A DNA stretch of 64,000 nt, taken from contig JAMWET010004974.1 in the NCBI GenBank assembly GCA_024036415.1, positions 796,501 to 860,500 on the forward strand, written 5' to 3'. A program made the position numbers and the translations under genes. Below the pieces are notes generated by a model. That model had not been told where the DNA came from. It searched no databases and saw only the letters and a list, made by a program, of their open reading frames with translations. Each line of letters begins with the position of its first letter. The first letter of the stretch is position 1. This document shows, in pieces, positions 16,104 through 29,230 of this stretch. The stretch is from Prochilodus magdalenae (Eukaryota; Chordata; Actinopteri; Characiformes; Prochilodontidae).

Positions 16104-16639
16104 TCTGGTCAGTATACAGGCTTATAGACATATTTGGGGGGAAAAAATGGAAAATGTTCAAAACACATTGATGTCCGGAGACAAAAAGAAGATAATTACA
16201 ATTATCAGTGTTTTGTGAATGAAACATGATACTTACACACATTGTTACATTCGGTGCTTTTATTGTGCATTCATGTTTGGAGTTGCCAGTTTATTAGTTA
16301 CACATTCAGTTTCATATAAATTATACATTCCACATGTTATCTATCATGACTGCAATGCATGATATGAATTAGTGCAGCTGTGCAGCTTTTCTAGAATCAG
16401 ATACTGTTCGTTTTTATACTGGAGTGGGCAAAATGAGTAAGCATGCTGGTTTTAGCATATTACAAATTGTTATTGTCCTGCCTTTTCACATGTTATTATA
16501 TAAAGGTACCACTGATGGATAATCCAAGGGACAAAACAACTTGCAGGCAGGCACGCCCAAGCATCACTTCCTAATTCCATGTTGGTGTGAAGAATGCACC
16601 ACTAGTTGGACTTTAGCCTTGTTAGAACAGATCGAGTTT

Positions 16640-17240
16640 TGTACAGAGACGTTTCTCTTGACTGCAAGTCAGTGAGGAAGAATTTGATTGGGCTGTATAA
16701 CAATTTTTATTTGTTTCTAAAAGACACAGACGTTGCAATGAGCACTGGATGCATTTCCTCCCATCTGGGCTGATGAAAGGCATACTGCCACCACCATGTT
16801 TCTCTCTAGGGACATTATTTCTTTAGGCTTGTGCAGGATTAAGCTTGAACCACATATAACAGTTTGACTTGTGGACAAATATATCTTGTCTTGGTCTCAT
16901 GAGACCAAGAAACATTTTCCCACATCTGAACTGGGTCACTTTCCTGTTTTCTGCCAAACTCTAGATGTCCTCTCATTTGTTTTTTCTAATGTTTCTTTCC
17001 AAGTTGTTAGTCTGTTTGTGGCTTTCCTCACTGGTCTATGTCTTGCTCAGGTGCTGAGTTTTGAGGGGCGGCCTTGTTTAGATAATGTCTGGGTTGTGTG
17101 ACGCAGCTTCCATTTCATAATATTTGATGCAACAGTGATGCAATTAAATGACCCAAACACTTGGATATTATTTTGTGCCCTGTTTGCTAAATTCTGCATT
17201 TGTATGACTTTATTTTTAACTTTTGTAGCATTCATTCACA
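16640..17240 (-). pseudogene. Degenerate Tc1 transposase fragment
   Basis: On the minus strand, 16927 to 16886 reads WENVSWSHETK, matching the Tc1 transposase block W..V.WSDETK in which the Asp is the second catalytic residue. Here it is His, so the catalytic site is lost. Adjacent minus-strand sequence continues with Tc1-like words but is broken by stops. I could not see both inverted ends, so the borders are approximate. It lies just upstream of the FAM167A-like start. Confidence 0.65.
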
Positions 17241-20200
17241 CTATTCCTTTTGTGGCCTTTTATCTAGAAAATTAAGTTAATTAAAATTAAGTGCAAAACT
17301 AATTAAAATATTAGAAAACAAAATTACATTAATAAAAACACATTTACAAAAAAAAAAAACATTCAACAAAACAAAATTACAAAAGCAAAAAATTTTCAAG
17401 ACATGAAACCAGTACCAAAACACTTTTACAAGCTCTGAATTCTAATGGAACCACACAAATAAACCACACAACCTGACCCTAACGCTAACCCTACAGCGTA
17501 AGAAGGAGACGAGAAGGCGATGTTTAAACCACTTAAAGTTGGAAATGTTAAGGAAAGTAAGTGGGCTGTAACACTAGTTATAGTGATTAACCAGCTAGCT
17601 AGCTTAAAATAGCTGAGAGCTTTTGCAAAACAGGCCACTTTATGCATGCATTAGACATCATCTGTTCGCCTTTTCCTTCCGTCTGCTCTTTTAAAAACTC
17701 TTAAGATCGTCCACAGGAAAACATGGCTAAAATGTGTGTCACAAAACGGACAAAGCATGCTTTAGAGCTGTCAACCTCCAAAACTCCTCTCACTCTACCA
17801 CCACAAAACAGTTTGACTGACAAAGGTCTGCAACAAGCACTTCCTGTGTGTTAGACATACCCTTCCATCAGAATTTGCCGTTTGTAAAAGTGTTGCACGT
17901 TATAAATTTGTTTTTATTTTTATATTTTTGTTTTCTGGAATGTAAATTTGTTTTGCACTTCTCAGCCACCGTAGGTCTGACTACTTTTGAAAAGTGACTG
18001 TGGTTGGGATAACTACCTAAACTAAAACAACTATGCACCATTGATTTTAGAAACACAAATGAGTGGTTCTTTGTCGCCTTCACACTAATAACGTAATGCC
18101 AGCTGTTGTATATTTTCTTGCTGTTTTATGGATGACGAAATGCACATCATTGCAAGGACCAGTGTGAAACATGCTTGTTATCTAGTAGAAAACAGAAAGA
18201 ATAGCTAGCATTAAAACTGGGATGTTAAGCTGTATTTAAACTCAAAAATAACAAGACACTGCAATACAATACCCGCTTCCTACTAATCGTGGCCCTTGTT
18301 TACATTGGCCGTTTCCATAAATAGTAGGCAATACATCACTCATACAAGACTCTAAGTAAAGAAGACAGAAGAGGTCTGCTTCAAAATGAAGAAACTGTTG
18401 ACAGGAAAGTATGAAGACAGAATGGACAGAGATGTTGTAAACCATGGTCACACGCATCTCTGTACAAGAAACCACTCTATTGTAAGGCAAGTCTCATGAC
18501 CAATCTCTATCATGACCAATCTCTATCATGACCAATTTCTATCACTCTGACAAAGCCTTAATGAATGTTTCCATTGTGAACAACAGTTGTGCATGGCACA
18601 GCTGAGCAGTGCACGTTGCAGGAAAGCTGCAAGTATCATGCAGGTGTTGTTCCAACTGTCAGTGTTTTTCCAAAACAACTTTACTGTTCTTAGCAATATG
18701 ACAAAAATTCCCCTGAACTGGGTCAGGGGGTTTTGAAGCCCATGCACAGAGCCCATTTAATTGTGATTGAATGCAACAGGTTTTGATAGTACTATTAAAA
18801 ATAAATGTTTAATAAATAAGTAATATTTGCAAGTAATTTAGAGCACAAGATTGAAATTTTCCTCGAGGGTTTGGCTAAGGTTTACTTGTTCCTAAGGCTC
18901 TCCAGAGGAGGCTGAACAGTGAAGTAGGACACAGCAGCTGCCTGCTAAACTGGGAACCCCCAGAGTCCGGCTAGTCTCGTCATCCCTCTAACCCTCGTCT
19001 CATCAGCAACCAGAGTGCTTTTGATATAAGGGGAAAGACAGTCTCCATCATACCAACATGGAAAAACTAAAATCACTGATTCCAGGAAGAATTCCTGTCC
19101 AATGCTTTACACTCAGTCAAAATGCTAATCCCAGTTTCTGTGTGTAAACAAGAAGTACGTAGATCATCACATGAATGTAAGGCCATGTATGCGTTTGTAC
19201 CGTTAATTTAGGAATGTGTTGACTGTTATTCTACCAACAAATCCTTTTCTAAGGAGAACCAGAACCACAAATAATAAAACAGAAAGGCAGCGCTCACTCT
19301 GGGCCATTTTAAAGTCCACTGTAAAGCAGAAAATGAGCAACTACCTTATTCATGCTGTTGTAACAAAACCTTGTTCCTCTGAAGTGGTAACTTTATATCA
19401 GTAGGAAATATGTCCTTCACATGGCCAGTAATATGGTATTGTCCTTGCTTCTTTAAATAAAAGTTGATATAGCATGTAAACATAATGAGAGCTTCTAAAC
19501 ACACCATTCCTTTCAAAGTCCACGAGATCTAGGGTTAGGGTTTAGGGTTAGTCTTTAAACACCTTTTTAGTGTCAAGAAAAAGAAACACATTTGTTTATA
19601 TCTGCCTGTCCAGCATGCAGGAGTTTAGCTCTACCCTCTTGCTATGAAGTTATAAAGAGTTTTTCATCCTGAACTGATACAATGCAGAGCAGCCAATCAG
19701 AACAGAGATCATTTATATATCGTCACTGTCCGTAGAAAAACATGTATGGTCATTTTGTTGATTTTTACTTTTAAGCATGATTTGAACACAGCTGCTGCTG
19801 TTTACATCATGTGAAAATGTCATGTTGAATGGACGAACAGAAATGGCCCAGTACTGCTTGGTATCATAGACTGGCTCTCGAATCAGATCTTTCAAATAGA
19901 CCACACTGTTATTTGAAGGAGATCAGATTGGATGTGTGTGTGTTCAGACATCACTAACCTATCTGCATGGTTTGCTGTGTCATAGAGTGTGTAATAACTG
20001 TGTAGTACAACCTATCACTTCCGTCACTCTGGACTTGAGATAGCTGTTGTTTGTTATTTTGTGAATGATGCCAGAGCATCTAGACTAAGATGCATCTGTA
20101 AAATAAATCTGGTTGGATCAGATTTCATGTTTGTTGGTGGTCTAAACAAAGCCTTGGAGACACAAACTGCTTGCTTAATCCTAAGGGACTAACAGATGCT

Positions 20201-21730
20201 GAAACAGGGCCATGTAAAAATTAATTATGATGCAGGATATGGGCCGCTGTATGTCAATGTTATTGCAACTTTGGTCCAAGTCATTTATTTGGCCCATTTG
20301 CTATGGAATGTTCACACAATGTAAGCTGACATTTTCATATGGTTAAAAAAATAAACACTGACAGCGGTGTTATACTTATTTCCCAAATAAACAATTGTAT
20401 TTTAGGAGCTGCTCTGGGATGGCATTGTCTCTACCATGTGGAGTTATTCATGGCAGAGACTCTATGTCCTACTGAGCTGGCAGAGAAGTGACATTTGGAA
20501 AGGAAGGCCTGTTGCCGCTTACCAAGGACCACACAGCTCCTGGACTTCTGCCATGCAACAGAAAGAAAACCTTAAATGTTAAAATGAATAGATTTTTTAA
20601 AAATGGTAAGTGAACATATTTTATCCAAATGACTTATATTAAGATGAACACCTTTTTAAAAAATCACACCTTTGATTGTATTATGTATCATGATGGACTA
20701 TGCTATAATTGCTCAACCAGTCATGTTTTAAGATGTACATGTAAAATTGTCCTTTAGCTAAGTGTATTCCTAGCACCTTCTAATGTGTAGTTCCGTGTTT
20801 AGAGTAAGTGTTAACTGAGCTGGCAAAAGCACAGCAGACGAGCAGTATGCAACATCACAGCTGACACTTCTTGAAGAGAGTGTGCTTCTTAGTTGCCATA
20901 GTCCACAAAGAATGGCAATGTTGTAAGCAGTGAACTTCCATGACATGAATTCTATGTGGTGATGGCAAAATTCAAGCAGCAGGATGGAGGCATTTCTGAC
21001 ATCTATTTACATTTTTTTTTGCATCCATTTACATTCATTATTATGAATTGTATCAGACACAGCCTGTAGTCTGCAGACATGAACAGAAAGCATACTTTAA
21101 TATGCTGTTCACGTACAGTTGTCTACAGCTATCTGCACATCTAAATACAGTCAGTCACACTTCAATATTTGATGGAATAACAGCGCCCAGTGTATGTCGG
21201 CAGAGTATTTTAAAAAGCAATGCAACATATTGTGTGTGGCTGTGCTGAAAAAAAGGCCGCATGCAAAATCCACACCTGCCATCTGGCAACAGTGACCATG
21301 TGAGCAACCTGAAAAGCTCACTTCCACCAGTTCGAGAGTTATACGAACATGGAGCTGTGAAACTGCAGACACTGTAAGCTGTAGGTTTGATACGAGAGGG
21401 AAAGCAGTGGGACGCCATCACTTAGCCCCACAAAAAAAGAAAAAAAAAACCTCTAGTAAAAACACCATCCCCTTTTTCCATCCCCTTGGGATGAATGCCT
21501 GTACTATCTAAGACGTCTAAATGCCTAAGATGTCTACTGTGGCTATTTTAATTCCATCTATATTTGAGAATTACAGGCCATGTTGCTTTTCATGTGGGAA
21601 CTGCACCAAGTTCACCAAGTAAAGAAAAAGACAATACAAAGCTGTGCAGCTTATATACATAATCGACTGCAGATGATAAACCAAAAAAGGACTCAAACAC
21701 CAGGGCATTAGGGAAAAAGACTGAGTGTTG
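17241..21730. other. Spacer between the FAM167A-like gene and enpp4
   Basis: No coding exon was recognised. Small features are telomere-like words at 17477-17495 (CCCTAA direction) and 19531-19551 (TTAGGG direction), and a three-copy 16-bp repeat of ATGACCAATCTCTATC at about 18494-18543. The stretch 20150-20560 is less AT-biased, with homeobox-type TTAATTA words, and might be conserved non-coding DNA; this is only an impression. Confidence 0.4.
18494..18543. repeat. Short tandem repeat, 16-bp unit, three copies
   Basis: The unit CATGACCAATCTCTAT occurs three times head to tail, the third with one change (AATTTCTAT). Each unit contains CCAAT. Confidence 0.85.
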
Positions 21731-21731
21731 C

Positions 21732-22486
21732 CAGTGTGTGAAATTCTCCCTGGTATTTGGGGGATCCCATGTTGGCTGGCTGTTTACTCACTCGCTGTAG
21801 TGGCGCTAATGCTAGCCTTAATGGCAATAAAATGGTTTAACTCTTCTTCCAAGTCTCCTCTTTTGTTCCAGATAGCATATATCAGTCCACTGGCTTGATC
21901 AGGTCGGCCTTAACCTCCTCATACCGATGCACACAGACTTTTATTTTGGAAAATACACTAAGACAGATACCACAAATGCTTAGTTCTAAATGTTGCTAAT
22001 ACTAAAAATTATTTCCTAAACAAATTAATAAAAAATAATGAATATTAGAAAGAAGAAAAATTGAACTGCGAGTGGAAAACAGACAATGAAAAGTGGCATT
22101 GTGTTTAAGACTCTGCTTAAACAAAGGTGATGCGCCCAAAAAACACAAAGCAAAATACTAGTGGACAATGGTGTTCCGCCATAGTCTGGGCAACAATTAA
22201 CGTATTCCACCAAACTTTTGGAAAAATTTACAGATATGTGACAGCATATAAGGCATGTTTTGTAGAGGTACTCCAGACATAGTTACAGTTGCTGAGCTAC
22301 GACAGACCAACTGGGTGAACCAGTTTGTTACAGCATGACCCTCTCAAGTTAAACAATGACAACATCATGCCATAATCAGTTTATTTTTTATGGACCCCGA
22401 ACCCCAGAATTTTTTTATTTTAAGACATTAAATGTGTCCCAAACTCTAAATCATAGGGTCTTGGACCCTGGTATTTCACATCTTGA
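21732..22486. mobile_element. hAT-like non-autonomous element, copy 2
   Basis: It begins CAGTGTGTGAAATTCTCCCTGG and ends, read on the minus strand, CAAGATGTGAAATACCAGGG. Flanks AGTGTTGC (21724-21731) and TGTGCTGC (22487-22494) agree at 6 of 8 positions, fitting a decayed 8-bp target duplication. It shares its end sequences and several interior blocks with the shorter copy at 8743-9214. No transposase frame remains. Confidence 0.7.
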
Positions 22487-22806
22487 TGTGCTGCTATGTA
22501 GACTAATCTCAGTGTGAGAGATATCTGAACAGGATAAAAAAGTAAGGAACAAACTGTTGTATGTAGTAGTGACTAATATTTCAGTAAATTCAGGAAAAAC
22601 ATATAAAAGCCCATTCTCAACCAGCACCAGCAACACTACCAGCATTTCCTCATAGCCTGAACTGCTACCTGTATGGCTGCCATAACACTAGCACTGACAG
22701 AGCCCACCTAAATACAGTCTTTTCAGCTCAGTCAGATTAGGAGGTTGCTTTCTGCTGTTCTTCAAATAGTGCTGCAAAATGCTGAGGGCTGGGTCCTGCC
22801 GCATAG

Positions 22807-22871
<65 letters not shown>

Positions 22872-22888
22872 CACACAGACACAGACAG
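22807..22888. repeat. (CA)n microsatellite
   Basis: About 80 bases of nearly pure CA dinucleotide with one G interruption near 22865, then a CAGACA tail. Peptide-like open frames of alternating Cys-Val or His-Thr across it are artefacts of the repeat. Confidence 0.98.
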
Positions 22889-22967
22889 AATAAAGCGACA
22901 GCTCCTACCTTCTCTCTCCCTGACTTAGCTGAGCATCAGCACTGTGTGGTATAGGCTCTCCCCACTG

Positions 22968-23013
22968 GACAGAGAGAGAGGGAGAGAGAGAGAGAGAGAG
23001 GGGGGGGGGAGAG
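22968..23013. repeat. (GA)n / poly-G low-complexity run
   Basis: GAGAGAGAGGGAGAGA followed by a run of nine or more G, about 45 bases. Purine-rich and upstream of the enpp4 promoter region. Confidence 0.95.
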
Positions 23014-23559
23014 ACCCTTTCTAGTGGGGGTAGTGGGTATGTGCTGGGGGTCTGCCAAGACACAGTCACACAGTTGGGACCAACCTGACACACTTCCGGT
23101 TTTGCGTGGCTAACTGTTAACATTAGCTCAGAGCTGACGGGTTCAGCTGTAACTACACATTTTAACTTCAGCACAATTTCTACACAGTTAAAGATGTGCT
23201 GTGCTAAAGCTTTGTTCCTATTACCTACTTATTATTAACTATTATCTTAAACACTGGTCCTTTTTGAAGAGGCAATATCACACTATGCCTTTTAATTTGA
23301 ACTTATATAAAAAGTACATTTAATATGCATATATTAACTCGAACTGCCACATCTAAGCTAAACGCTGTACCAGTTGTTCATGAACGACCTACGAATATCA
23401 GACGTTACTTCTAAACACGTGTCGGTTTAAACGTTTCGTCAACTCTGTCAAAGTTATCATCGTAACAATGAATTCTGACCTTAAAACCTCCTATATGAGC
23501 AAACAAGTCTTCTGGCTACCAGGTCAGTGTTTATCACGGGGGCTGAAGCACCTGCCTGC

Positions 23560-23795
23560 CCAGTGGGTGTTCACGCTAGAGCAATGGAAGATTCTGATTG
23601 GCTGTTCGAGCTGTCAGTCCAATTTCAACGTTCCGAGAAGGATATTATTGAGGAAGCGAGAAACCGGGTCATGAAATGTGTGAAAATGCGTGATAGTTGC
23701 TCGTTCATTTTGGGATAAACCAGCCATTTTTGTTTGCAACCCTTGTTTGGGTAGACATAAGGACAGTTTGAGCGGTGGTCGGACACACTGTGAAG
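23560..23795 (+). promoter_or_regulatory. enpp4: Probable enpp4 promoter and untranslated first exon
   Basis: A strong splice donor, TGAAG|GTAAGT, occurs at 23795/23796 and could pair with the acceptor TTTACTTTCCAG|CGAAGG at 24425/24426 just before the enpp4 start codon, defining a 5'-UTR intron of 630 bases. Upstream are an inverted CCAAT box (ATTGG, about 23597) and a direct CCAAT (about 23618), with no clear TATA box. The transcription start itself cannot be read from sequence. Confidence 0.5.
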
Positions 23796-24462
23796 GTAAG
23801 TTACAGTTTTTTTTCTCCGTGTGTTTGTAGCTTAGCTTAGCCAGCGTTTGATATTGATCAGCTAATCATGTTGATGGCCAAAATGGTCCTCCTCCTTTCC
23901 GGGGCATCATCTGGTTCAGTGGTGTCTTTTTGCAGATCTTTAAATCACCAGTGTGCTACAGGATGGAAAAAAAACCTTTAACGGGTCTACTAACACAAAA
24001 CTGAAAACGAAGTTAGTTTGAGAAGCCATCCAACAACGCTTCCCTGTTTACTTCTACAGCCCTAAACAACTGGGCAATGGGTAACCAGGTTTTGGCTAGA
24101 CAGTTACAGAGGGATTCAGTTTCAGCTAGAGAAGCACTGGACACCTGCTCAGCAGATATACATTTCAGCCACCAGAGTAGTGTCCCCTTTTCGCTGGAAA
24201 ACTGGTCAAACTGCTTACTGCTACTTAACTGCTACTTAAACCCTGTTGACATTTATGTAATACAGCTACACTTCCCACCTGTATTTTCCGGAATGTATGC
24301 ACTTGATTTTCAATGTAAAGACTGTGTGTACCTGTAATTGGATTAACCTTTATCCACTGTAAAACTAAAGTGGTAGAAACAATGCTGAACTAGTTTCTTA
24401 TTAAAACTGTATGTTTACTTTCCAGCGAAGGAGGCTGTTTGAGTCTTATGCATGCAACCAGA

Positions 24463-27161
24463 ATGCATCTCAAGGCTCTTCTGTTTGTTCTGGCGGCCTG
24501 CTGTCACTCAGCCATCTCTCTAAGTACAGCAAATGGCACACAGAAGGACTTGTCACCACTACTGCTTGTATCATTTGATGGCTTCCGTGCAGACTATTTG
24601 AAAAACTACCGTTTTCCTAATCTGGAGAAGTTCCTCTCCGATGGAGTTCTTATTGAGCACCTCACCAATGTCTTTATTACTAAAACGTTTCCTAACCATT
24701 ACAGTCTTGCTACTGGGCTGTATGCAGAAAGCCACGGCATTCTGGCCAGTCGCATGTATGACCCATTAACAAAGAAGGAGTTCTCTATTCGAAACGATAC
24801 CGATCCATTCTGGTGGAACGAGGCAACCCCCATTTGGGTGTCTGTGCAGAAATCTGGTTATAAATCTGTTGCAGCTATGTGGCCAGGAACAGACCTGCTG
24901 ATTCAAAACTGTACCCCGGCACACTTCATGAAGTATAATTCAAGGGTGAGCTTCAGGGAGAGACTGGGGAACATAACAAAATGGCTAAGTGAGGACAATG
25001 CCGTCAAGTTTGCAGCACTGTACTGGGAGGAGCCTGACAATACTGGGCATGCCTATGGGCCAGACAATATTACAGAAATGACAAAGGCATTGAAAAAGGT
25101 GGATGATGATGTAGGTTGGTTGATGGAGCAGCTCAACCAGACAGGGCTCTTGGGAAGGATTAATGTGATCATCACGAGTGACCATGGTATGGCTCAGTGC
25201 TCCCAAGAGAGACTTATTCATCTCGACAGTTGTGTCAACCGCAGCAGCTACACCGTGGTGGACCTCACTCCAGTGGCCGCCATCATTCCTCGCATTGGTA
25301 TTTGCCATTAAAACATACTGTTTACTGTTGTTTGCATTTGAGTAATAATCTTTACTGTTTTACAAAATTTTGGTTATGTATTTCTGTTCACAGAAGCCTC
25401 AGAGCTGTACAGAAAACTTAGCAATTGCCATCCTAACATGAAGGTTTACATGAAGAATGAAATACCTGACAGACTGCACTACAGAAACAATGAGAGGATT
25501 CAGCCAATCATGTTGGTGGCTGACGAAGGTTGGACCATTGTCCAGCAAGGCAATCTTTCACGATGTAAGTGTTTGATCAGATTTGGGAGAAGTATTTCAG
25601 ACCACATCAAATGTGTTTTCATATTAGCGTCACACACACAGGATCAAACAGAAGGTCCAGTTCGATATGGATTGGTTACCTGTGCAATGTTGATGGGGGG
25701 CATTGCTCACAGTGTTTAAAGTGAAAGAAAAGAGAGATATAGCTGAATGTTGAGATATTATAAAGGCCTCTGTGTCTTGGGTGATGGGTGAAGCCATACA
25801 TGACGCATGGTCATGCTTCAGACTTCATCTGATATGGTTTAGACATTTGTCTCTGAGCATTTTCAGTGCTACTGTTTGTTTCCTTTCGTAACCTTAACCA
25901 ATATAAATGATGCTTGGCTAACATTGCGTAAATAGATGTATGACTGAGTGTCAGTCATACATCTATTTCCCCCCAAGTCCACCCTGGAAAAGGCACATGT
26001 TCAAGAATCACATTTATCCACTACTGAAAGGGGACCTCATGACTATCAACGTTACAAAATGTTCTTCTGCATGTTTTGTGCAATTGCATGTTTCCACCAG
26101 TGAGATTAGCAATTCCTTAAATCTGCCAAAGTTGCGCAGTGCCATGTTAATATGCTGTTCATTGCATAAAGTATACTTTGAGGGTGTAGAGATTCACAAA
26201 ATTCAATTTGATACGATGTAGTGGCATCTCGATACAGTATGATAAAAATTAAGAGTTTGCCATACATTCAAATATTTCATTTTATTCTATAACATAATAA
26301 GAAATAAACATTTTAAAACTGTACCTGATACTTTTTTTTTTTTTTTGTGTTAGTGTCCTGATTTCTAAGCCAATACATTACACCCAAGCTAGAGTCATGA
26401 TATAAGGATCTAAGGAGATATGCTCTTTGGTGCCAGTATTGTTTTACCATGAACATCCTTGTAGGTTTTATGCTAAGGTGTTTGTGGATAGTATTCCAAA
26501 CATTTTTCATGTCTGATATTGTGTTTGTAGTCAAGATTCAAGTAGACTTATAAATGACTTCTGAAACAAAATGTAATTTGACTGTGAGTTTATTCATAAG
26601 CTCTGATCTCACCCACTTTACACAGATAGGATGTACCAGCATGCCAAGTTTTGTTTGACAATGGTTATATTTAAAGCATATTTTATTAGTATCTAATAAT
26701 TTTGATGCACTGTTTTAAACTTGAGTTTTTTTTAATACTGTGTGAAAAATGCTACCCACTGTTTAATCATGCTGTTGTTTTCTCTCACAGTAGGCGATCA
26801 TGGCTATGATAATGCCCTCCGCAGTATGCATCCCTTCTTGGCAGCCCATGGCCCTGCCTTTCGCAAAGGCTATCGGATGAACAGCATCAACTCCGTGGAC
26901 CTCTATCCTCTGATGTGTCACATCTTGGGCATTCCAGAGATGCCAAACAACGGCAGCTTCTCACATGTGCGTTGCGTACTGGTCAGTGAGAAATGCACAG
27001 ACCTGGCTGTAGTGGTGGGCATCGTGATTGGAGCTTTCATAGTGCTCACCACCATCACCTTCCTCTTCAGGCTGATGAAGAACAGAGAGCCGTCATCATC
27101 TCGACCGTTTGCTCGATTGGAGCTGCAGGAGGATGACGACGATGACCCTTTGCTTGAATGA
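24463..27161 (+). CDS. enpp4: Ectonucleotide pyrophosphatase/phosphodiesterase 4 (three coding exons)
   Basis: Coding exons are 24463-25297, 25394-25564 and 26791-27161, with junctions CGCATTG|GTATTT, CACAG|AAGCC, CGAT|GTAAGT and CTCACAG|TAGGCG; the protein has 458 residues (human about 453). An upstream in-frame ATG at 24448 would add five residues; I chose 24463 because [14 protein letters not shown] begins a clean signal peptide. Catalytic residues of the NPP phosphodiesterase fold are all present: Asp39 ([10 protein letters not shown]), nucleophile Thr75 (KTFPNH), Asp192 and His196 ([10 protein letters not shown]), Asp240-His241 (TSDHGM) and His339 (GDHGYDN). A single membrane segment follows at about residues 415-437 with a short acidic cytoplasmic tail, EDDDDDPLL, as in human ENPP4. 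This is a type I surface enzyme that in mammals hydrolyses Ap3A and promotes platelet aggregation. It resembles ENPP4 rather than ENPP5 in [16 protein letters not shown] and the tail. Confidence 0.96.
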
Positions 27162-29230
27162 GCTGCTAAGTGTGTTTGGATGGTGGCCTGCACTCTCCTG
27201 CATGGAGAGCATTTCGCTTTGTTAGGCCACATGCGATATGCTTGCTAAAAAAGAGAAAACTCAGACAAGACAATCATGTGTAGTTCGGGAAGAGTTTAAA
27301 CAAATGATCACTTATAGTGGAGGGCTCTACTTATTTGTGAAACAAAACTGCTTTCACCTATTTATGTCTATGCATAGATGGCCAGTTACTTAGGGAATAG
27401 TTGAGTTTCTCCAGCGCTTGATAATGTTCAGGTAAAACCAATAACAATTTACAGCAGTCTTGTTTTCTGGTAGAGATATATAAAAAAAAGTAGTAAATAT
27501 TATATTAAGGTGCTGTAATAATGCCTATTGCTTTGGCATGTTTTTTTTGTTTTGATTGTTTGTTTGTTTGTTTTTAGTAAAGTAAGGATGTAGGTTTTGG
27601 TAAATTATTTGGTGATTAACCAACTACCATTAATTTGTGATTAATTGTAAACTCGCAAGCCTAAAATTCAAAGCACACCTAATAATAATATCGAAATAAT
27701 AATAACTAAACTGATCTGAAGTATTTAAACAGTTGTAAAATCTGATTGGCTGAGCTACGTTTGAAGCCATTGTGAAATACTTGATATAGCCATGCTTCAG
27801 TGCGCACATCAGTAAAATTTTGCATTTTTGCACCAGGACGATAAAATAATAGTGTTCCTTGTATGGATCATAGAAAATACTGATAGGTGGGGTCAGACAT
27901 AAGAACATGTAGGAGGTAATGTATTGAACCCCACTAGACGAACTATGCAAGAACTCATTTTTGTTTAAACCAAGAAGCTGACAACTTTATGTTCACAATT
28001 ATATGACCCAAAACTAAAATGCTGATGAAAATGACTTTTTAAGGTTATATTTGGTAAACATTGCCAGTTCAAGTTGCAATGTAAATGACATGAGCTGGGC
28101 TAGCTTTGACTCAGTAACACTCGAAAGGCTTTGCGGTACACCACAGGCCTCTCTATACTTTTACACATCCATGTGTAATTTCCTTGTACTGCTGTGCATC
28201 ACACTTTCTTTCTCAGAGGTTATGATTAAAATAGGTTTTTTTATATGGTACAATTTTGTAGTTGTGCTGTTGTTAAAGTGGTCTCCAACCCCATTTTAGG
28301 TAGATATCTTGAAAGTAAAACCCAAAAAGTTAAAGTTGCATATGTGTATATATATCATAATTAATCAGTTAATCATTTATGTACCTTCATTGAATTAAGT
28401 CCATACATTGAATGAACCGTTTTACTAATTCATTTGACGTAAAGGATTAAATGTTGATTGCGTAGTAAATTGCGTAGGTGTAGGGCCTGGTCGGGTGCGC
28501 TTTAATCAGTCTTTTGTTTTCACTTGAGACCTTTGTCTGTTCAGGAAAGTGACATGTTTGTAACAGTATATTTGTGTACTTTTGAAAAGTTTCTGCCTTT
28601 AGGTTCAGTCAGTTGAATGTGCCGTATAGACATGCAGTCCTTCTGATGATTATGCTACGAGGTTGTATACACTGTACGTTTTATTTATCTGTGTGTTACA
28701 CTGTGTACTGTAGGTCAGACATCGTTTATAAGGATTGCAGAGAGTGTGTTTTTGCTTCCACTTCTTTGGCGAGTCCTGCTCTTTAATTGTGAGTCTTTTA
28801 TGCTTAATTAGACACTGTAAAAAGAAACTCTATTTTTCTATTTCAGTGGTACATAATTGTTTTAATCATGGCGTGTGAATTGTTTTAAGGGTCTCTCTGT
28901 GTAGTTCTGTACAGCTTAAGCCTTCATTAAATGCTAATGCAGGGATAATAAGGAACTCAAGATAATAATTTACATTCAATTAGCAAAGCTTTTGTTTTGT
29001 TGGTTTGTTGCACTTTGTTGGTTGTGGTAGTAGTGGAGGGTTTCTCTGAAATGCATTTCAAATCAAGTCTTCCTGTTGTGCAGTATTTGTTTTTCCTGTT
29101 TGAGGTACCAGGCAGAGTTTGCACTATAAGTGTAATAGAATCTATGCAAAAGAATGATTCAAGTCTTCTGAAAGTTGGGTACTGATATTTATGTGTGGCA
29201 AAATAAATGTATATGGTTATATAGATATTT
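27162..29230 (+). other. Probable enpp4 3' UTR and spacer
   Basis: No coding exon follows the enpp4 stop. T-rich plus-strand sequence runs to an AATAAA at 29202-29207 inside GGCAAAATAAATGT, followed by TG-rich sequence (TTTGTGTGTGTGTG), a plausible polyadenylation site. ATTAAA also occurs near 28926. A shorter transcript cannot be excluded. A (GTTT)n run lies at about 27552-27577. Confidence 0.4.

Noticed and set aside
22688..22954. Open frames with Cys-Val and His-Thr repeats
   Set aside because: Translation of the (CA)n microsatellite; no coding sequence around it.
24439..24462. Extended N-terminus for enpp4
   Set aside because: The extension begins with TTG, not ATG; the alternative ATG at 24448 adds only MHATR before the hydrophobic signal peptide and remains possible but less likely.
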